DNA of 64,000 nt from JAGZHZ01 sp963929865 (GTDB lineage Bacteria; Bacillota; Clostridia; Lachnospirales; Lachnospiraceae). The position numbers were made by a program, and so were the translations under genes. Location: positions 1 to 64,000 of the forward strand of contig CAWVKK010000054.1 in the NCBI GenBank assembly GCA_963929865.1, given 5' to 3'. The notes under the pieces were generated by a model that saw only the letters and a program-made list of their open reading frames with translations, was not told the DNA's origin and did not search any database. The first letter of the stretch is position 1, and each line of letters begins with the position of its first letter. Positions 9,656 to 18,090 of the stretch are shown piece by piece.

Positions 9656-10372
9656 CTACCATTCAATGTCTTCTACATTCATCGGATTTTCGTTCATCTT
9701 CATGCTGGAGACCTTTCCGTTTTTAATTTTTATGATGCGGTCTGCCATCGGTGCAATCGCAGAATTATGCGTAATCACAATCACCGTCATGCCTCTCTCT
9801 CTGCACATATCCTGCAAAAGCTTCAGGATTGCCTTTCCGGTCTGATAGTCCAGCGCGCCTGTCGGCTCGTCGCACAAAAGCAGCTTCGGATTTTTCGCCA
9901 GCGCGCGCGCGATCGAAACTCTCTGCTGCTCTCCTCCTGAAAGCTGTGCCGGAAAATTTTTCAGGCGGTCTTTTAACCCTACCTCTTCTAAGACGCTCTG
10001 AGCGTCAAGCGGGTCCTTGCAGATCTGAAGCGCCAGCTCCACATTTTCGAGCGCCGTCAGGTTCGGAATCAGGTTATAAAACTGAAAAACAAAGCCGATA
10101 TCGTTTCTCCGGTACGATATCAGCTGTCTCCCTGAATACTTTGCGATATCCCTTCCATCAATCCACACATGACCGCTTGTCGCCGTGTCCATCCCTCCCA
10201 AAATATTCAATACAGTCGTCTTGCCCGCGCCGCTTGGTCCTACAATGACGACAAACTCTCCTTTGTCGACCGAAAATTCAATCTCATCCACAGCGCGGAT
10301 CTCTACTTCCCCCATTTTATAAATTTTAGATACTTTCTCTACCTTTACGAAGTCTTTGCCATCCTCTTGCAC
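9656..10372 (-). CDS. ABC transporter ATP-binding protein (MacB/LolD type)
   Basis: 238 aa ATPase partner of the FtsX-like permease. Walker A is GPSGAGKT (about residues 45-52), the signature is LSGGEQQR, Walker B is LLLCDEPTGALD and the H-loop is THN. The Q-loop lies in VFQFYNLIPNLTALENVELAL, typical of the LolD/MacB/FtsE group. The start codon is GTG with AAGGTG just upstream. It is the first gene of a minus-strand series running to 223, and a probable promoter lies about 160 bp upstream. Confidence 0.93.
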   Translation of the reverse strand: MQEDGKDFVKVEKVSKIYKMGEVEIRAVDEIEFSVDKGEFVVIVGPSGAGKTTVLNILGGMDTATSGHVWIDGRDIAKYSGRQLISYRRNDIGFVFQFYNLIPNLTALENVELALQICKDPLDAQSVLEEVGLKDRLKNFPAQLSGGEQQRVSIARALAKNPKLLLCDEPTGALDYQTGKAILKLLQDMCRERGMTVIVITHNSAIAPMADRIIKIKNGKVSSMKMNENPMNVEDIEW

Positions 10373-10503
10373 TTCATCACCTTCTCTTTTTATTTTCTCT
10401 GTCCCTCTTCCTATTGTCTGTTTTTCTTCTCTTCTTATGACCTTATTTCAAAAGTTCCGCTGTCCCACGCCAGATGACTGTGTCTGTCAGGCTGGAACAT
10501 CAT

Positions 10504-10526
10504 TTTGACCTTTTGACCTCGGCATC
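10504..10526 (-). other. leader element A (repeated at 42459-42481)
   Basis: On the minus strand this 23-bp segment begins GATGCCGAGGTCAAAAGGTC and lies at the predicted 5' end of the ATPase/permease transcript. It shares 17 of 23 positions, including the run AAAGGTCAAA, with a segment in the same position of the trxB leader. The function is unknown. Confidence 0.35.
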
Positions 10527-10532
10527 ATGTTT

Positions 10533-10562
10533 ATCATATCATAGATGAACATCCGAAATCAA
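10533..10562 (-). promoter_or_regulatory. putative sigma-A promoter of the ABC exporter operon
   Basis: On the minus strand, TTGATT and TATGAT are separated by 18 bp. The predicted start is close to 10526, giving a leader of about 150 nt before the GTG start of the ATPase gene. Confidence 0.45.
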
Positions 10563-10607
10563 CAGTCACTCCTGTTTCTGTGTATAGACGTTCCTTCCGT
10601 CATATGG

Positions 10608-10613
10608 TATAAT
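10608..10613 (+). promoter_or_regulatory. -10 hexamer of the DUF1461 gene
   Basis: A perfect TATAAT lies 52 bp before the GTG start. The -35 at the proper distance (TAGACG) is poor, so only the -10 is well supported. Confidence 0.4.
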
Positions 10614-10665
10614 ACCGGTCGAATAACTGTTTTTCAAACCACTGTATCTGCGAGGAGGAATTGCT

Positions 10666-11322
10666 GTGAAATCTTTAAAATTAAACCGTCTGGCATCCGA
10701 TGTCGGAGCCGGCTTTTTATTTCTGTTTGCGCTGATCGGGCTTGGACTGCTCTTTGTCCTTCTCTTTCGCCCTCTCTATCTCTTTGACCTCGACTTTCTG
10801 AATCTTCCCGAGACAACCGGCTACAGCAGAGAAGAAATCCTGCTCAATTATGATTACCTGATCCGGACGTGCCTTCCGTTCTTTACCGGTGCGTTCCAGT
10901 TTCCGACGCTCCCCTCCTCCGCCGCCGGCATTCAGCATTTTGCGGAGGTGCGTCAGATTTTCTACACCATTTATCTGATCAGCGCCGTTTCGATTTTTCT
11001 TTTGATCCCTATTGCGCGCCGCAAAAAAAAGAACCACGATTTCCGCTTTTTGAAAGTCTGCGGTATCGTAGTTCTTATCACGCCTGTTTTGCTTGGACTG
11101 TTCAGCCTCTTCTCCTTCCATACGGTTTTTGTCGTCATGCATCAGGTTCTGTTTCGCAATGATCTGTGGATCTTTGATCCTTCCACCGATCCCATCATTG
11201 AGCTGCTGCCGGAAGAATATTTTCTGCACTGCGCGGCCGTTCTGTTTTTATTTGTCATACTCGGCGGTATCTGCCTGCTGCTTTTATACCGTCACCAAAA
11301 AATCCGGAATACCAGCTCTTGA
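10666..11322 (+). CDS. TIGR01906/DUF1461 family integral membrane protein
   Basis: 218 aa membrane protein with four or five hydrophobic segments (about residues 15-35, 98-115, 128-150, 190-210). It carries the family's large loop, with HFAEVRQIF before the second segment and LWIFDPSTDPIIELLPEEYFLH after the third. The family occurs in Firmicutes and its function is not established to my knowledge. The start is GTG with AGGAGG 7 nt upstream. Its 3' end overlaps by 31 bp the 3' end of the convergent secreted transglutaminase-like gene, so the two stop codons lie inside each other's coding region. Confidence 0.85.
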   Translation: MKSLKLNRLASDVGAGFLFLFALIGLGLLFVLLFRPLYLFDLDFLNLPETTGYSREEILLNYDYLIRTCLPFFTGAFQFPTLPSSAAGIQHFAEVRQIFYTIYLISAVSIFLLIPIARRKKKNHDFRFLKVCGIVVLITPVLLGLFSLFSFHTVFVVMHQVLFRNDLWIFDPSTDPIIELLPEEYFLHCAAVLFLFVILGGICLLLLYRHQKIRNTSS

Positions 11323-12374
11323 TCTTTTGTCTCGTACGTGAAGGAAACCTCTCCTTCCCCCGAGACCTGCAGATACTGGTTCATCAGCTCCTCTAAAAGC
11401 CCGCCGTCGAGCAGCTCTGATTTTGCGGCTGCGTACTGTTCCTCAGACGGAAAGTTCATGACGGCTTCTCTTCCGCCCTGCCAGATGATGTCCGACACAT
11501 ACTGGCGGACTGTATCGCGGTCTCCGCTTTGGAGATACATTCCATTTAGCATATAATAATTATACCTTTGCGAGCTGCAGTCCGGCAGAATCGCCGGATC
11601 CTCCGGCTCGTGCGTCCGAAACAGCGTCTGCTGCGCGCAGCAAAGATACGTATAGTCAATCTGGCTGCCTGTCCCGCTGGCGCCCAGGTAAAGCGGATCG
11701 CCCCATGTCGTGTCCACATAGTAATACTGACCGTCTATTTCTACAAGATTCCACGCGTGGTTTTCTCCGTTTGCCGTTCCACGGACACAGGTGCAGAAAA
11801 TTCCCATTCTCTGGAGAAGGAGCTGCGTTGCCTTTGTATATCCTGTGCAGACGGATTCCCAGTTTAAAAATACGCTCCGAATATCCTGGTTATATGCAGC
11901 TCCCGGCACATAGTCGATCCTGTTGATCAGATATTCGTACACGCTTTTTATTTTTCCGTATGTATCCTGTCCATAATCTACTTCGCTCAGCACTTCCGCG
12001 ATGACTGCTTCCATCTGCTGGCTCTGCGCTTCCATCTCTTCCTGCGCTGCCTGATATTCTATTTCAATCCGGGTGACATTTCCCTGAATATCGGACCAGT
12101 ACTGATATCCGCTGCTCAGCCAGAACAGCTCCGGATGATCATAGTAGACGGCGAGATAGGTCTGCTCCGTCTCGGCTTCGCTCAGACAGTCCACATCCAC
12201 ATCCGGCTCATATTCCCTGACCGCTTCCACAACATTGTCGTACAGTTCTCTCTGATCCTCATTCAAAAACTGATAATAAAACAGAAATTCTTCCGCCTTT
12301 GTCTGCCTTGCGGCAAAGAAGAGAAGGCAAAAGAAACACGCGCACCACAATAGACTGATTTTTCCTTCCCTCAT
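11292..12374 (-). CDS. secreted transglutaminase-like protease/transferase
   Basis: 360 aa. An N-terminal signal peptide or anchor is visible (positive MREGK, then a hydrophobic stretch to about residue 20, then ARQTKA). The C-terminal half carries a complete transglutaminase-like triad: Cys in ESVCTGYTKA, His in ENHAWNLVEI and Asp in YYVDTTWGDP. Such secreted proteins act on peptides or cross-links at the cell surface; the substrate here is unknown. The chosen ATG overlaps the stop of the upstream small gene as ATGA, suggesting translational coupling. A longer frame from a GTG at 12410 is possible but spoils the signal peptide. The 3' end overlaps the convergent DUF1461 gene. Confidence 0.85.
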   Translation of the reverse strand: MREGKISLLWCACFFCLLFFAARQTKAEEFLFYYQFLNEDQRELYDNVVEAVREYEPDVDVDCLSEAETEQTYLAVYYDHPELFWLSSGYQYWSDIQGNVTRIEIEYQAAQEEMEAQSQQMEAVIAEVLSEVDYGQDTYGKIKSVYEYLINRIDYVPGAAYNQDIRSVFLNWESVCTGYTKATQLLLQRMGIFCTCVRGTANGENHAWNLVEIDGQYYYVDTTWGDPLYLGASGTGSQIDYTYLCCAQQTLFRTHEPEDPAILPDCSSQRYNYYMLNGMYLQSGDRDTVRQYVSDIIWQGGREAVMNFPSEEQYAAAKSELLDGGLLEELMNQYLQVSGEGEVSFTYETKDQELVFRIFW

Positions 12375-12631
12375 TTCGCTTCTCCCGTCACCTCCTGTAT
12401 CGTCCTGCACTCCTTTGCCTTTTCTTCCTTCTGTCTGTTTTGAACTTTATAGCGAGGCTCATACTCTCCTTTTCTCTCCATCATATCCAGCAGCGCGACT
12501 CCTGCGCAATATTGGATGTAATAGCCACGATTCTTAAAAATTTCTTCTTTCTGTTTTTCTTCCTGGGCTGTCAGCTTCTCATCAAACACAAATTTTCTTG
12601 CTACTTCGTAAATTTCTTCTGCGCTGAGCAT
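12371..12631 (-). CDS. small soluble protein of unknown function (86 aa)
   Basis: I do not recognise a family. The protein is charged, mostly helical in appearance and lacks membrane segments: an acidic N-terminus (LSAEEIYEVARKFVFDE), a Lys/Glu-rich middle, a short less polar stretch (YYIQYCAGVALLDMMERKG) and a Lys/Glu-rich tail. AAGGAGG is 6 nt before the ATG, and the stop overlaps the start of the secreted transglutaminase-like gene (ATGA). It lies 24 bp after the sigma-like gene. The strong SD and the tight coupling make it a real gene. Confidence 0.75.
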   Translation of the reverse strand: MLSAEEIYEVARKFVFDEKLTAQEEKQKEEIFKNRGYYIQYCAGVALLDMMERKGEYEPRYKVQNRQKEEKAKECRTIQEVTGEAK

Positions 12632-12655
12632 GAGGATCCTCCTTTTCTTTGATGT

Positions 12656-13621
12656 TTATTTTAAATTTTTCTTTTTATTTTTCCTTTCTTTTTCCATCTC
12701 CCGTTTTTCTGTGTACTGAATCAGCATCTCTGCCAGTTCTTCCTCTCTTCCTATCTGCTCCATCCACTGGCTGACCAGCTTTTTGCAGACGCGTTCGCTG
12801 TAATTTTCCAGATCTTTTCTGTTAAAATGATCAGTGAAAATTACCTCCTCCAAAACCGGAAAGTCTCTTCCATACTTGTGATATCCCTGCTTCATCGCCG
12901 CCTCAAACGGTCCGCCCCACTGCAGGCTCCCCGTATCGAGTTTGCTGTTCGACACAGTCAGGAATTCGTCGGCGAGCTTGCGCAGCGTCTTATCTCTCAT
13001 AAGTGTCTCTGCCCATTGGTATGGGTTATACTGGAAAGAACAGTCTAGAAACACGGCCATCAATTTTACGTAGCACATCGCGAGAAGCTGGTGAGGAGGT
13101 TCCTTCGACTGCACGACACTCTCAAGAAAAGATTTCGCCGCTTTTTCCTGCAGCTTTCTCGTCTCACGGTATTCAAGCTCGCTCTCCGGCGCTCTCAGGC
13201 TTCCGTGCGACTCTGATTCCAGCGTATCCTCCAGAACAAATCCCCCTTCCTGCGTCTGTTCCTCGGATAAGCTGCTTTCATACCGCCGTTTTCTCTCCTC
13301 ATTTCTCCAGAGTCTCAGGACAAGCTTGTTCATGATTCCGATCACGTAATCTGCAAAATATCCGCGCTCTTCCTCGTAATTCAGTCTGCCCTCCATCATT
13401 CCCTGTTCCAGCAAAATGCCGGATCCGATGCTCACGATATCCTCCACGTCATAAGAATCCTCGCTTTTTCCCATTTGGCGCGCCACCGCAGGTTTGGAAA
13501 TTTTCATCACCAGTTCAAAAAAGCGATTCATTTTTTCCATGGACCGCTCTCGGTTTTTAAATAAATCTTGATATAAAATCTGTAATTCTCGTTTCAGTAA
13601 TTTTTTTTCGTCGCTTATCAT
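12656..13621 (-). CDS. putative sigma-70 region 2-like regulator (321 aa)
   Basis: Soluble and highly charged. Residues about 28-115 resemble sigma-70 region 2: a helix ending in YDVEDIVSIGSGILLEQ, then an aromatic stretch (YFADYVIGIMNKLVLRLWRNEERKRRYE) like the core-binding and -10 recognition part of ECF-type factors. I see no convincing region 4. The C-terminus is a Lys-rich tail. The start is the ATG with AGGAG 7 nt upstream; 28 more codons upstream are open but have no SD. It is the first of three closely spaced genes. The regulatory role is inference from weak resemblance; an uncharacterised protein is the alternative. Confidence 0.55.
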   Translation of the reverse strand: MISDEKKLLKRELQILYQDLFKNRERSMEKMNRFFELVMKISKPAVARQMGKSEDSYDVEDIVSIGSGILLEQGMMEGRLNYEEERGYFADYVIGIMNKLVLRLWRNEERKRRYESSLSEEQTQEGGFVLEDTLESESHGSLRAPESELEYRETRKLQEKAAKSFLESVVQSKEPPHQLLAMCYVKLMAVFLDCSFQYNPYQWAETLMRDKTLRKLADEFLTVSNSKLDTGSLQWGGPFEAAMKQGYHKYGRDFPVLEEVIFTDHFNRKDLENYSERVCKKLVSQWMEQIGREEELAEMLIQYTEKREMEKERKNKKKNLK

Positions 13622-13762
13622 ATATGTTCTCCTATGCTCCCCTGTCCTTTCACAAGTTTTCCGAAACTTCCTCAAAAATTTTTCCTTTTTTTCTGATTGC
13701 TCCATTTTCGCCCGGATAGCGGCGCTGCATCCCTTCCCCTGCCGCGCGTCTGCTCTTTAAAG

Positions 13763-13798
13763 AAAAAAACGCCGCAGTAACCTTTCCGTTACTGCGGC
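13763..13798 (-). terminator. terminator of the subtilase gene
   Basis: On the minus strand a perfect 11-bp stem GCCGCAGTAAC / GTTACTGCGGC with a 6-nt loop is followed by GTTTTTTT. It lies 16 bp after the subtilase stop codon and separates it from the sigma-like cluster. Confidence 0.92.
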
Positions 13799-13814
13799 AT
13801 ATCTGCTCTTTTTT

Positions 13815-16385
13815 TTAGAAGTAGTAACCAAAGGCTGCCAGTTTTCCGCCTTCCAAAGTAATGCTCAGCTTTGTTCCGTCCCCGCGAATATAGTCATACG
13901 GCTGTCCGGTGACGGCACGGAATCCGTTGTCCTTGAGCGTCTTTGCCACCATGTCGGCGTCGTCTCCGATCTTCAGTCCGTACAGGGAGAGATTTACGCT
14001 TCCCTTATTTTCCACGCTGACTCTGTTCTCAGCAGAGCTTTCGTTGACTCCTACAGTGATATCCTCGCCTACTTCATACAGATCCGGATATTGTCTGTTA
14101 TATCCCATTTGCATTCCTTCCAGTTTAGATGCAAGAATGGTCGCGTCGTTGACGACGTCCACAGACTGAGTATTCAGATAATCCGTCGCTTCAATCGCAT
14201 AGTAGGAAGAATAGATTGAGATTACATTGGAGAAACCTCCAAATACATTCTTTCCGCCCACCGTCCTGTATGCGCGGATGCGGTAATATACATAGCGGTA
14301 TCTTCCGGCATCTTTGTCGATCAGGCTTGTCGTACTTCCTGACGGAGCGCCTACTTTTACGAAGGTTCCGTTAGCGCTTGTGCTTCTTCCGATGACATAT
14401 CCGGTTGCTCCCGGCACCTTGTTCCATGTCAGCTTCACTCCCTGTCCGTAGACGACGCTTCTGCCTGTGAACTGAGGCGTTCCCAGAACAGCCTTTCCTG
14501 TCACTCCGGTCGTATTGTAAGCGCTGAATTTCATCGTGCTTCCGTACGTACACGTTGCTCTGACCGTGTAATAGTACTTCGTTCCCGTCACAGCTGTCTT
14601 ATCCACGAAGGAAGAAGAACTCTCTTTTGTAATTCTTCCGATTCTGATCCAGCTGCCGCTTGTGCTGGTTCTGCGGTAAATACGGTATCCCTGCGCATTT
14701 TTTACCGGCGTCCAGTTGATGCGGATCGAATTGTAGGAGACACACGTTGTACTCTTAAGAGCCGGTGTGTCGAGTCCTGTGATCGCGGAAACGCCCGTTG
14801 CGTTGTAGGCTCCCAGATAAACCGTGCTTCCCGATTTCTTGTAAGCACGCACCGTATAGATATATTTCTTTCCTGGCTGCAGATTCGTATCTCTGTATGC
14901 TGTCGTCGTCCCCGATGCGAGTTCTTTTATTCTAACCCATCCGCCTCCTGGAACCTTGCGGTAAATGTAATATCCTTGCGCGCCGCTTACTTTCTGCCAT
15001 GTCAGGCGAACCTGAGAGGTTCCGATTGCCGTTGCCGTTCCCAGAGCCGTCTTGTCCACCGTTATCTTGATCGCCTTGCCCATCTTCGGCAGACCGTATC
15101 CGTAATAGTTATCTTTTCCGGAAGATCCGATATCTTTGCAGTATCTCTTTACGAGTTCCTGAATTTTCATCGGTCCCACTGTCGGATAATAGAGACGGTA
15201 CATCGCTGCAATCGCCGTAACGTGAGGGGTCGCCATGGATGTTCCCGACATATAGACGTAAGAATTATACCCGCTTGTTCCGCAGCTTAAAATGTCGCTT
15301 CCAGGCGCTGCCACATCCACAACCGATCCGTAGTTGGAATACCAGGCAAGCGATTCGTCTTCATCGATCGCGGAAACTGTGATACAGTCTGCGATATGTG
15401 CCGGACAATATGTCCCGATTGATTTTGAGTCATTTCCCGCCGATACGACGACAACTGCTCCTTTTCCGATCGCGTACTCGATAGCGTCGTCTTTGTAATA
15501 GGAGTGTCCTCCTCCAAGACTCAGGTTAATGACTCTCGCGCCGTGGTCTGCTGCGTACCGGATGCCGTTTCCAACGTCGGAGGAGTATCCGTTTCCGGAA
15601 TTGTCCAAAACGCGCACCGCGATAATTCTCACATTCAGTCCCGGCGTGCAGTCTACGATCGTTCCTGCAACATGTGTTCCGTGACCTTTTCCGTCGTTAA
15701 ACGGATTGCTGTCATTGTCAACGTAGTCATAGCCGATGCTTGATTCCACACGCCCGCTCAGCATACTGTGGGATCTCCACACGCCGGAATCGACGACTGC
15801 CACGCGGATCGTCTGCGTCTTTCCAAGTCCTTTCAGGTAAGACGCATACCGATTTGCCTCAATCTTCGCAACGCCCCATGAATATGCCGCTGCGCTGTCT
15901 TCGCCTCCAAGCGCTTCTGAGAGACTCTCTCCCGACCCGGAAGACAGATCAATCTCTGCTCCTACTTCTGTGTCCTCCACAGACACAACAGAGTCAGGCT
16001 CCACATATTCCACATTCGGGTTAGCGCTCAGCTTTTTCATACATGTCTCTGTGTCTTTCTTCGAGTCAAACTGTACGATGTAGTATCCATCAGGTCCCTG
16101 GATAACCGTATCTGCGCCGTATCCGGTCAGATCCAGATCAGGTCCCTTTGATTTTACAATCAATCTCATCGTCCCGTAGGTGCTTGTGTCCATCTCCTGT
16201 GTCCCCTGGCTGCCGGATGGTCCATTCTTGCGGTTTAAATCAGCCGTCGCCTCTGAGAACGCTGAAAAATCGTTCGTCTGGATTACCCTTGTCTGCCCTG
16301 CCGCAAACGTTCCAATTGAAAACAGACAGCAGAATGCAAATGCACAACTTAGAAAGCTTATTATTTTTCTCACTGATACTTTCAT
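13815..16385 (-). CDS. secreted subtilisin-like serine protease with fibronectin-type repeats (856 aa)
   Basis: Exported S8 protease. The signal peptide covers about residues 1-29 (ending TFAAG). An I9-like propeptide follows (about 70-135, ending NPNVEYVEPDSVV). The catalytic triad is complete: Asp199 (VAVVDSG), His235 (GHGTHVAG) and Ser383 (GTSMATPHV), with oxyanion Asn318 (SAGND). After the protease domain there are three repeats of about 85-90 residues (about 440-710) sharing VRLTWQKVSGAQGYYIYRK-like strands, of the fibronectin III type. A unique C-terminal domain of about 120 residues ends the protein. AAGGAGG lies 8-9 nt before the ATG. It is a single-gene unit with its own promoter and terminator. 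Confidence 0.93.
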   Translation of the reverse strand: MKVSVRKIISFLSCAFAFCCLFSIGTFAAGQTRVIQTNDFSAFSEATADLNRKNGPSGSQGTQEMDTSTYGTMRLIVKSKGPDLDLTGYGADTVIQGPDGYYIVQFDSKKDTETCMKKLSANPNVEYVEPDSVVSVEDTEVGAEIDLSSGSGESLSEALGGEDSAAAYSWGVAKIEANRYASYLKGLGKTQTIRVAVVDSGVWRSHSMLSGRVESSIGYDYVDNDSNPFNDGKGHGTHVAGTIVDCTPGLNVRIIAVRVLDNSGNGYSSDVGNGIRYAADHGARVINLSLGGGHSYYKDDAIEYAIGKGAVVVVSAGNDSKSIGTYCPAHIADCITVSAIDEDESLAWYSNYGSVVDVAAPGSDILSCGTSGYNSYVYMSGTSMATPHVTAIAAMYRLYYPTVGPMKIQELVKRYCKDIGSSGKDNYYGYGLPKMGKAIKITVDKTALGTATAIGTSQVRLTWQKVSGAQGYYIYRKVPGGGWVRIKELASGTTTAYRDTNLQPGKKYIYTVRAYKKSGSTVYLGAYNATGVSAITGLDTPALKSTTCVSYNSIRINWTPVKNAQGYRIYRRTSTSGSWIRIGRITKESSSSFVDKTAVTGTKYYYTVRATCTYGSTMKFSAYNTTGVTGKAVLGTPQFTGRSVVYGQGVKLTWNKVPGATGYVIGRSTSANGTFVKVGAPSGSTTSLIDKDAGRYRYVYYRIRAYRTVGGKNVFGGFSNVISIYSSYYAIEATDYLNTQSVDVVNDATILASKLEGMQMGYNRQYPDLYEVGEDITVGVNESSAENRVSVENKGSVNLSLYGLKIGDDADMVAKTLKDNGFRAVTGQPYDYIRGDGTKLSITLEGGKLAAFGYYF

Positions 16386-16432
16386 ATCCTATCCCTCCTT
16401 TAATCGCTTTCCTTTTCTTGCTGTATAAAATT

Positions 16433-16461
16433 ACTATACCATTATCATATTTACTTTGCAA
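16433..16461 (-). promoter_or_regulatory. sigma-A promoter of the subtilase gene
   Basis: On the minus strand, TTGCAA and TATAGT are separated by exactly 17 bp. The start is predicted near 16426, about 40 nt upstream of the subtilase ATG. Confidence 0.65.
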
Positions 16462-16505
16462 TCCTTTTATCCTCCTGTTTTAAAAATCTGCGCCATAATT
16501 TTTCC

Positions 16506-16534
16506 TTGCCCCTGTGATTTCTTTCCTGTATACT
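16506..16534 (+). promoter_or_regulatory. sigma-A promoter of the RlmI-like gene
   Basis: TTGCCC and TATACT are separated by 17 bp. The predicted start is near 16541, about 34 nt before the ATG. Confidence 0.6.
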
Positions 16535-16574
16535 ATGGTATCATAAAATAACCAATGCTAGGGGGAAATAGCTT

Positions 16575-17777
16575 ATGTACGATACCGTCGCAACTTTGAA
16601 AAAGGGTGAAGGCAGATTCTTAAAGTCAGGAGGGATGTGGGTCTATGACAATGAGATCTCAAAAATTGACGGAGAATTTCAAAATGGAGATATCATCACC
16701 GTCTGTGATTTTGACGGCTACTTTTTAGGATACGGCTTCATCAACACACGCTCTAAGATTACCGTCCGCATTCTTTCCCGAAAAAAGGACAGTGTGATCG
16801 ACCGGGCTTTCCTGAAAATGCGGGTGAAGGCTGCGTGGGAATACCGCAAACAGACGGTCGATACCTCCTGCTGCCGTATTGTGTTTGGGGAGGCTGATTT
16901 TCTCCCGGGAATTGTGATCGATAAATTTTCGGATGTCCTTGTCGTGGAATCTCTTGCGCTTGGAATCGACCTGTTAAAGCCTGTGATTCTCGATACCCTC
17001 AGAGAAGTCCTCGCCGAAGACGGCATTGCCATCCGTGGGATCTACGAGAGAAGCGACGCCAAGGTCCGGCTTCAGGAAGGAATGGAGCGGAAAAAAGGTT
17101 TTATAGGAGATCCCTTTCCCACAAAAGTGCCGATCGTCGAGAATGGCGTCCGCTATCTTGTCGACGTCGAGGATGGGCAGAAAACCGGATTTTTCCTGGA
17201 TCAGAAATACAACCGTCTCGCCGTTCAGCGCCTGTGCCGTGGAAAAAGAGTGCTCGACTGCTTTACGCATACCGGCTCCTTTGCCCTGAACGCGGCGGTC
17301 GCCGGCGCCTCTTTCGTGCTCGGCGCCGACGCCTCGGAGCTTGCCATCAGGCAGGCGCAGGAAAATGCCCTCTTAAATCACGTCGAGGATCGGGTTGTAT
17401 TCCAGTGCGCAGATGTCTTTGATCTGCTCCCGTCCCTTGAGGCGGACGGTCAGAAGTTCGACGTCGTGATTCTCGACCCTCCGGCTTTTACAAAATCGCG
17501 CAGTTCTATCAAGAACGCGGTAAAAGGATACCGGGAGATCAATATGCGCGGATTAAAGCTTGTAAAAGACGGCGGATTTCTTGCCACATGTTCCTGTTCC
17601 CATTTTATGGACCCGGAACTCTTTTCCAAGACGATCGCGCAGGCAGCCCAGAGCGCCCACAAGCGGCTGCGCCAGGTGGAATACCGCACGCAGGCGGCCG
17701 ATCATCCGATCCTGTGGGCAGCCGATCAGTCTTATTATCTGAAGTTCTATATCTTTCAGGTGTGCGAGGAGAAGTAG
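16575..17777 (+). CDS. RlmI-like 23S rRNA cytosine-C5 methyltransferase
   Basis: 400 aa class I SAM-dependent RNA methyltransferase. An N-terminal PUA domain (about residues 1-80) is followed by a linker with FGEADFLPGIVIDKF, then the Rossmann domain: LDCFTHTGSFALNAA (SAM loop), FDVVILDPPAFTKSR (catalytic region) and LATCSCSHFM, whose Cys is the likely nucleophile. This arrangement matches the RlmI/YccW family, which methylates 23S rRNA. The purine-rich AGGGGGAAA precedes the ATG. It is monocistronic, transcribed opposite to its neighbours. The exact target base is inferred from the family only. Confidence 0.9.
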   Translation: MYDTVATLKKGEGRFLKSGGMWVYDNEISKIDGEFQNGDIITVCDFDGYFLGYGFINTRSKITVRILSRKKDSVIDRAFLKMRVKAAWEYRKQTVDTSCCRIVFGEADFLPGIVIDKFSDVLVVESLALGIDLLKPVILDTLREVLAEDGIAIRGIYERSDAKVRLQEGMERKKGFIGDPFPTKVPIVENGVRYLVDVEDGQKTGFFLDQKYNRLAVQRLCRGKRVLDCFTHTGSFALNAAVAGASFVLGADASELAIRQAQENALLNHVEDRVVFQCADVFDLLPSLEADGQKFDVVILDPPAFTKSRSSIKNAVKGYREINMRGLKLVKDGGFLATCSCSHFMDPELFSKTIAQAAQSAHKRLRQVEYRTQAADHPILWAADQSYYLKFYIFQVCEEK

Positions 17778-18060
17778 GGGACGGGACTAAAACCGTGGTT
17801 GTGAAAAAACAGCTAAATCTGGAATTGCATTTAATGCGAAGAGCCGGCATTGCTGCCGGCTCTCAGGATGAAAAAGTTTTCTATTTATTATTTATGGTTG
17901 AAATGTTTACCGAGGGAGTGGGCTGACAGTTTCCCGCCAGCCCGGAGTTATGAAATTGAAATCTATCAAGGTTCGCTTTACTTGATGACTTAAGTATAAA
18001 ACCTAAATATGTGCAAATTTTGATTATTTTTTAAAGTTTTTATGAACAAGATTATAACAA
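17778..18060. other. gene-free region with four clustered hairpins
   Basis: No convincing ORF. Perfect or near-perfect hairpins lie at 17827-17837 (GCATTTAATGC), 17840-17863 (9-bp stem AGAGCCGGC), 17920-17943 (stem GGGCTG) and 17965-17986 (stem ATCAAG). None is followed by a T-run on either strand, so they do not look like a normal terminator for the upstream gene. A structured untranslated RNA is possible; see findings. Confidence 0.35.
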
Positions 18061-18090
18061 ATTTCGAATTGCCTCCGTCAAATCTTTTTC

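Noticed and set aside
17588..17926. Plus-strand ORF of 112 codons overlapping the end of the RlmI-like gene
   Set aside because: Most of it is a shifted frame of that gene; no SD and no recognisable protein features.
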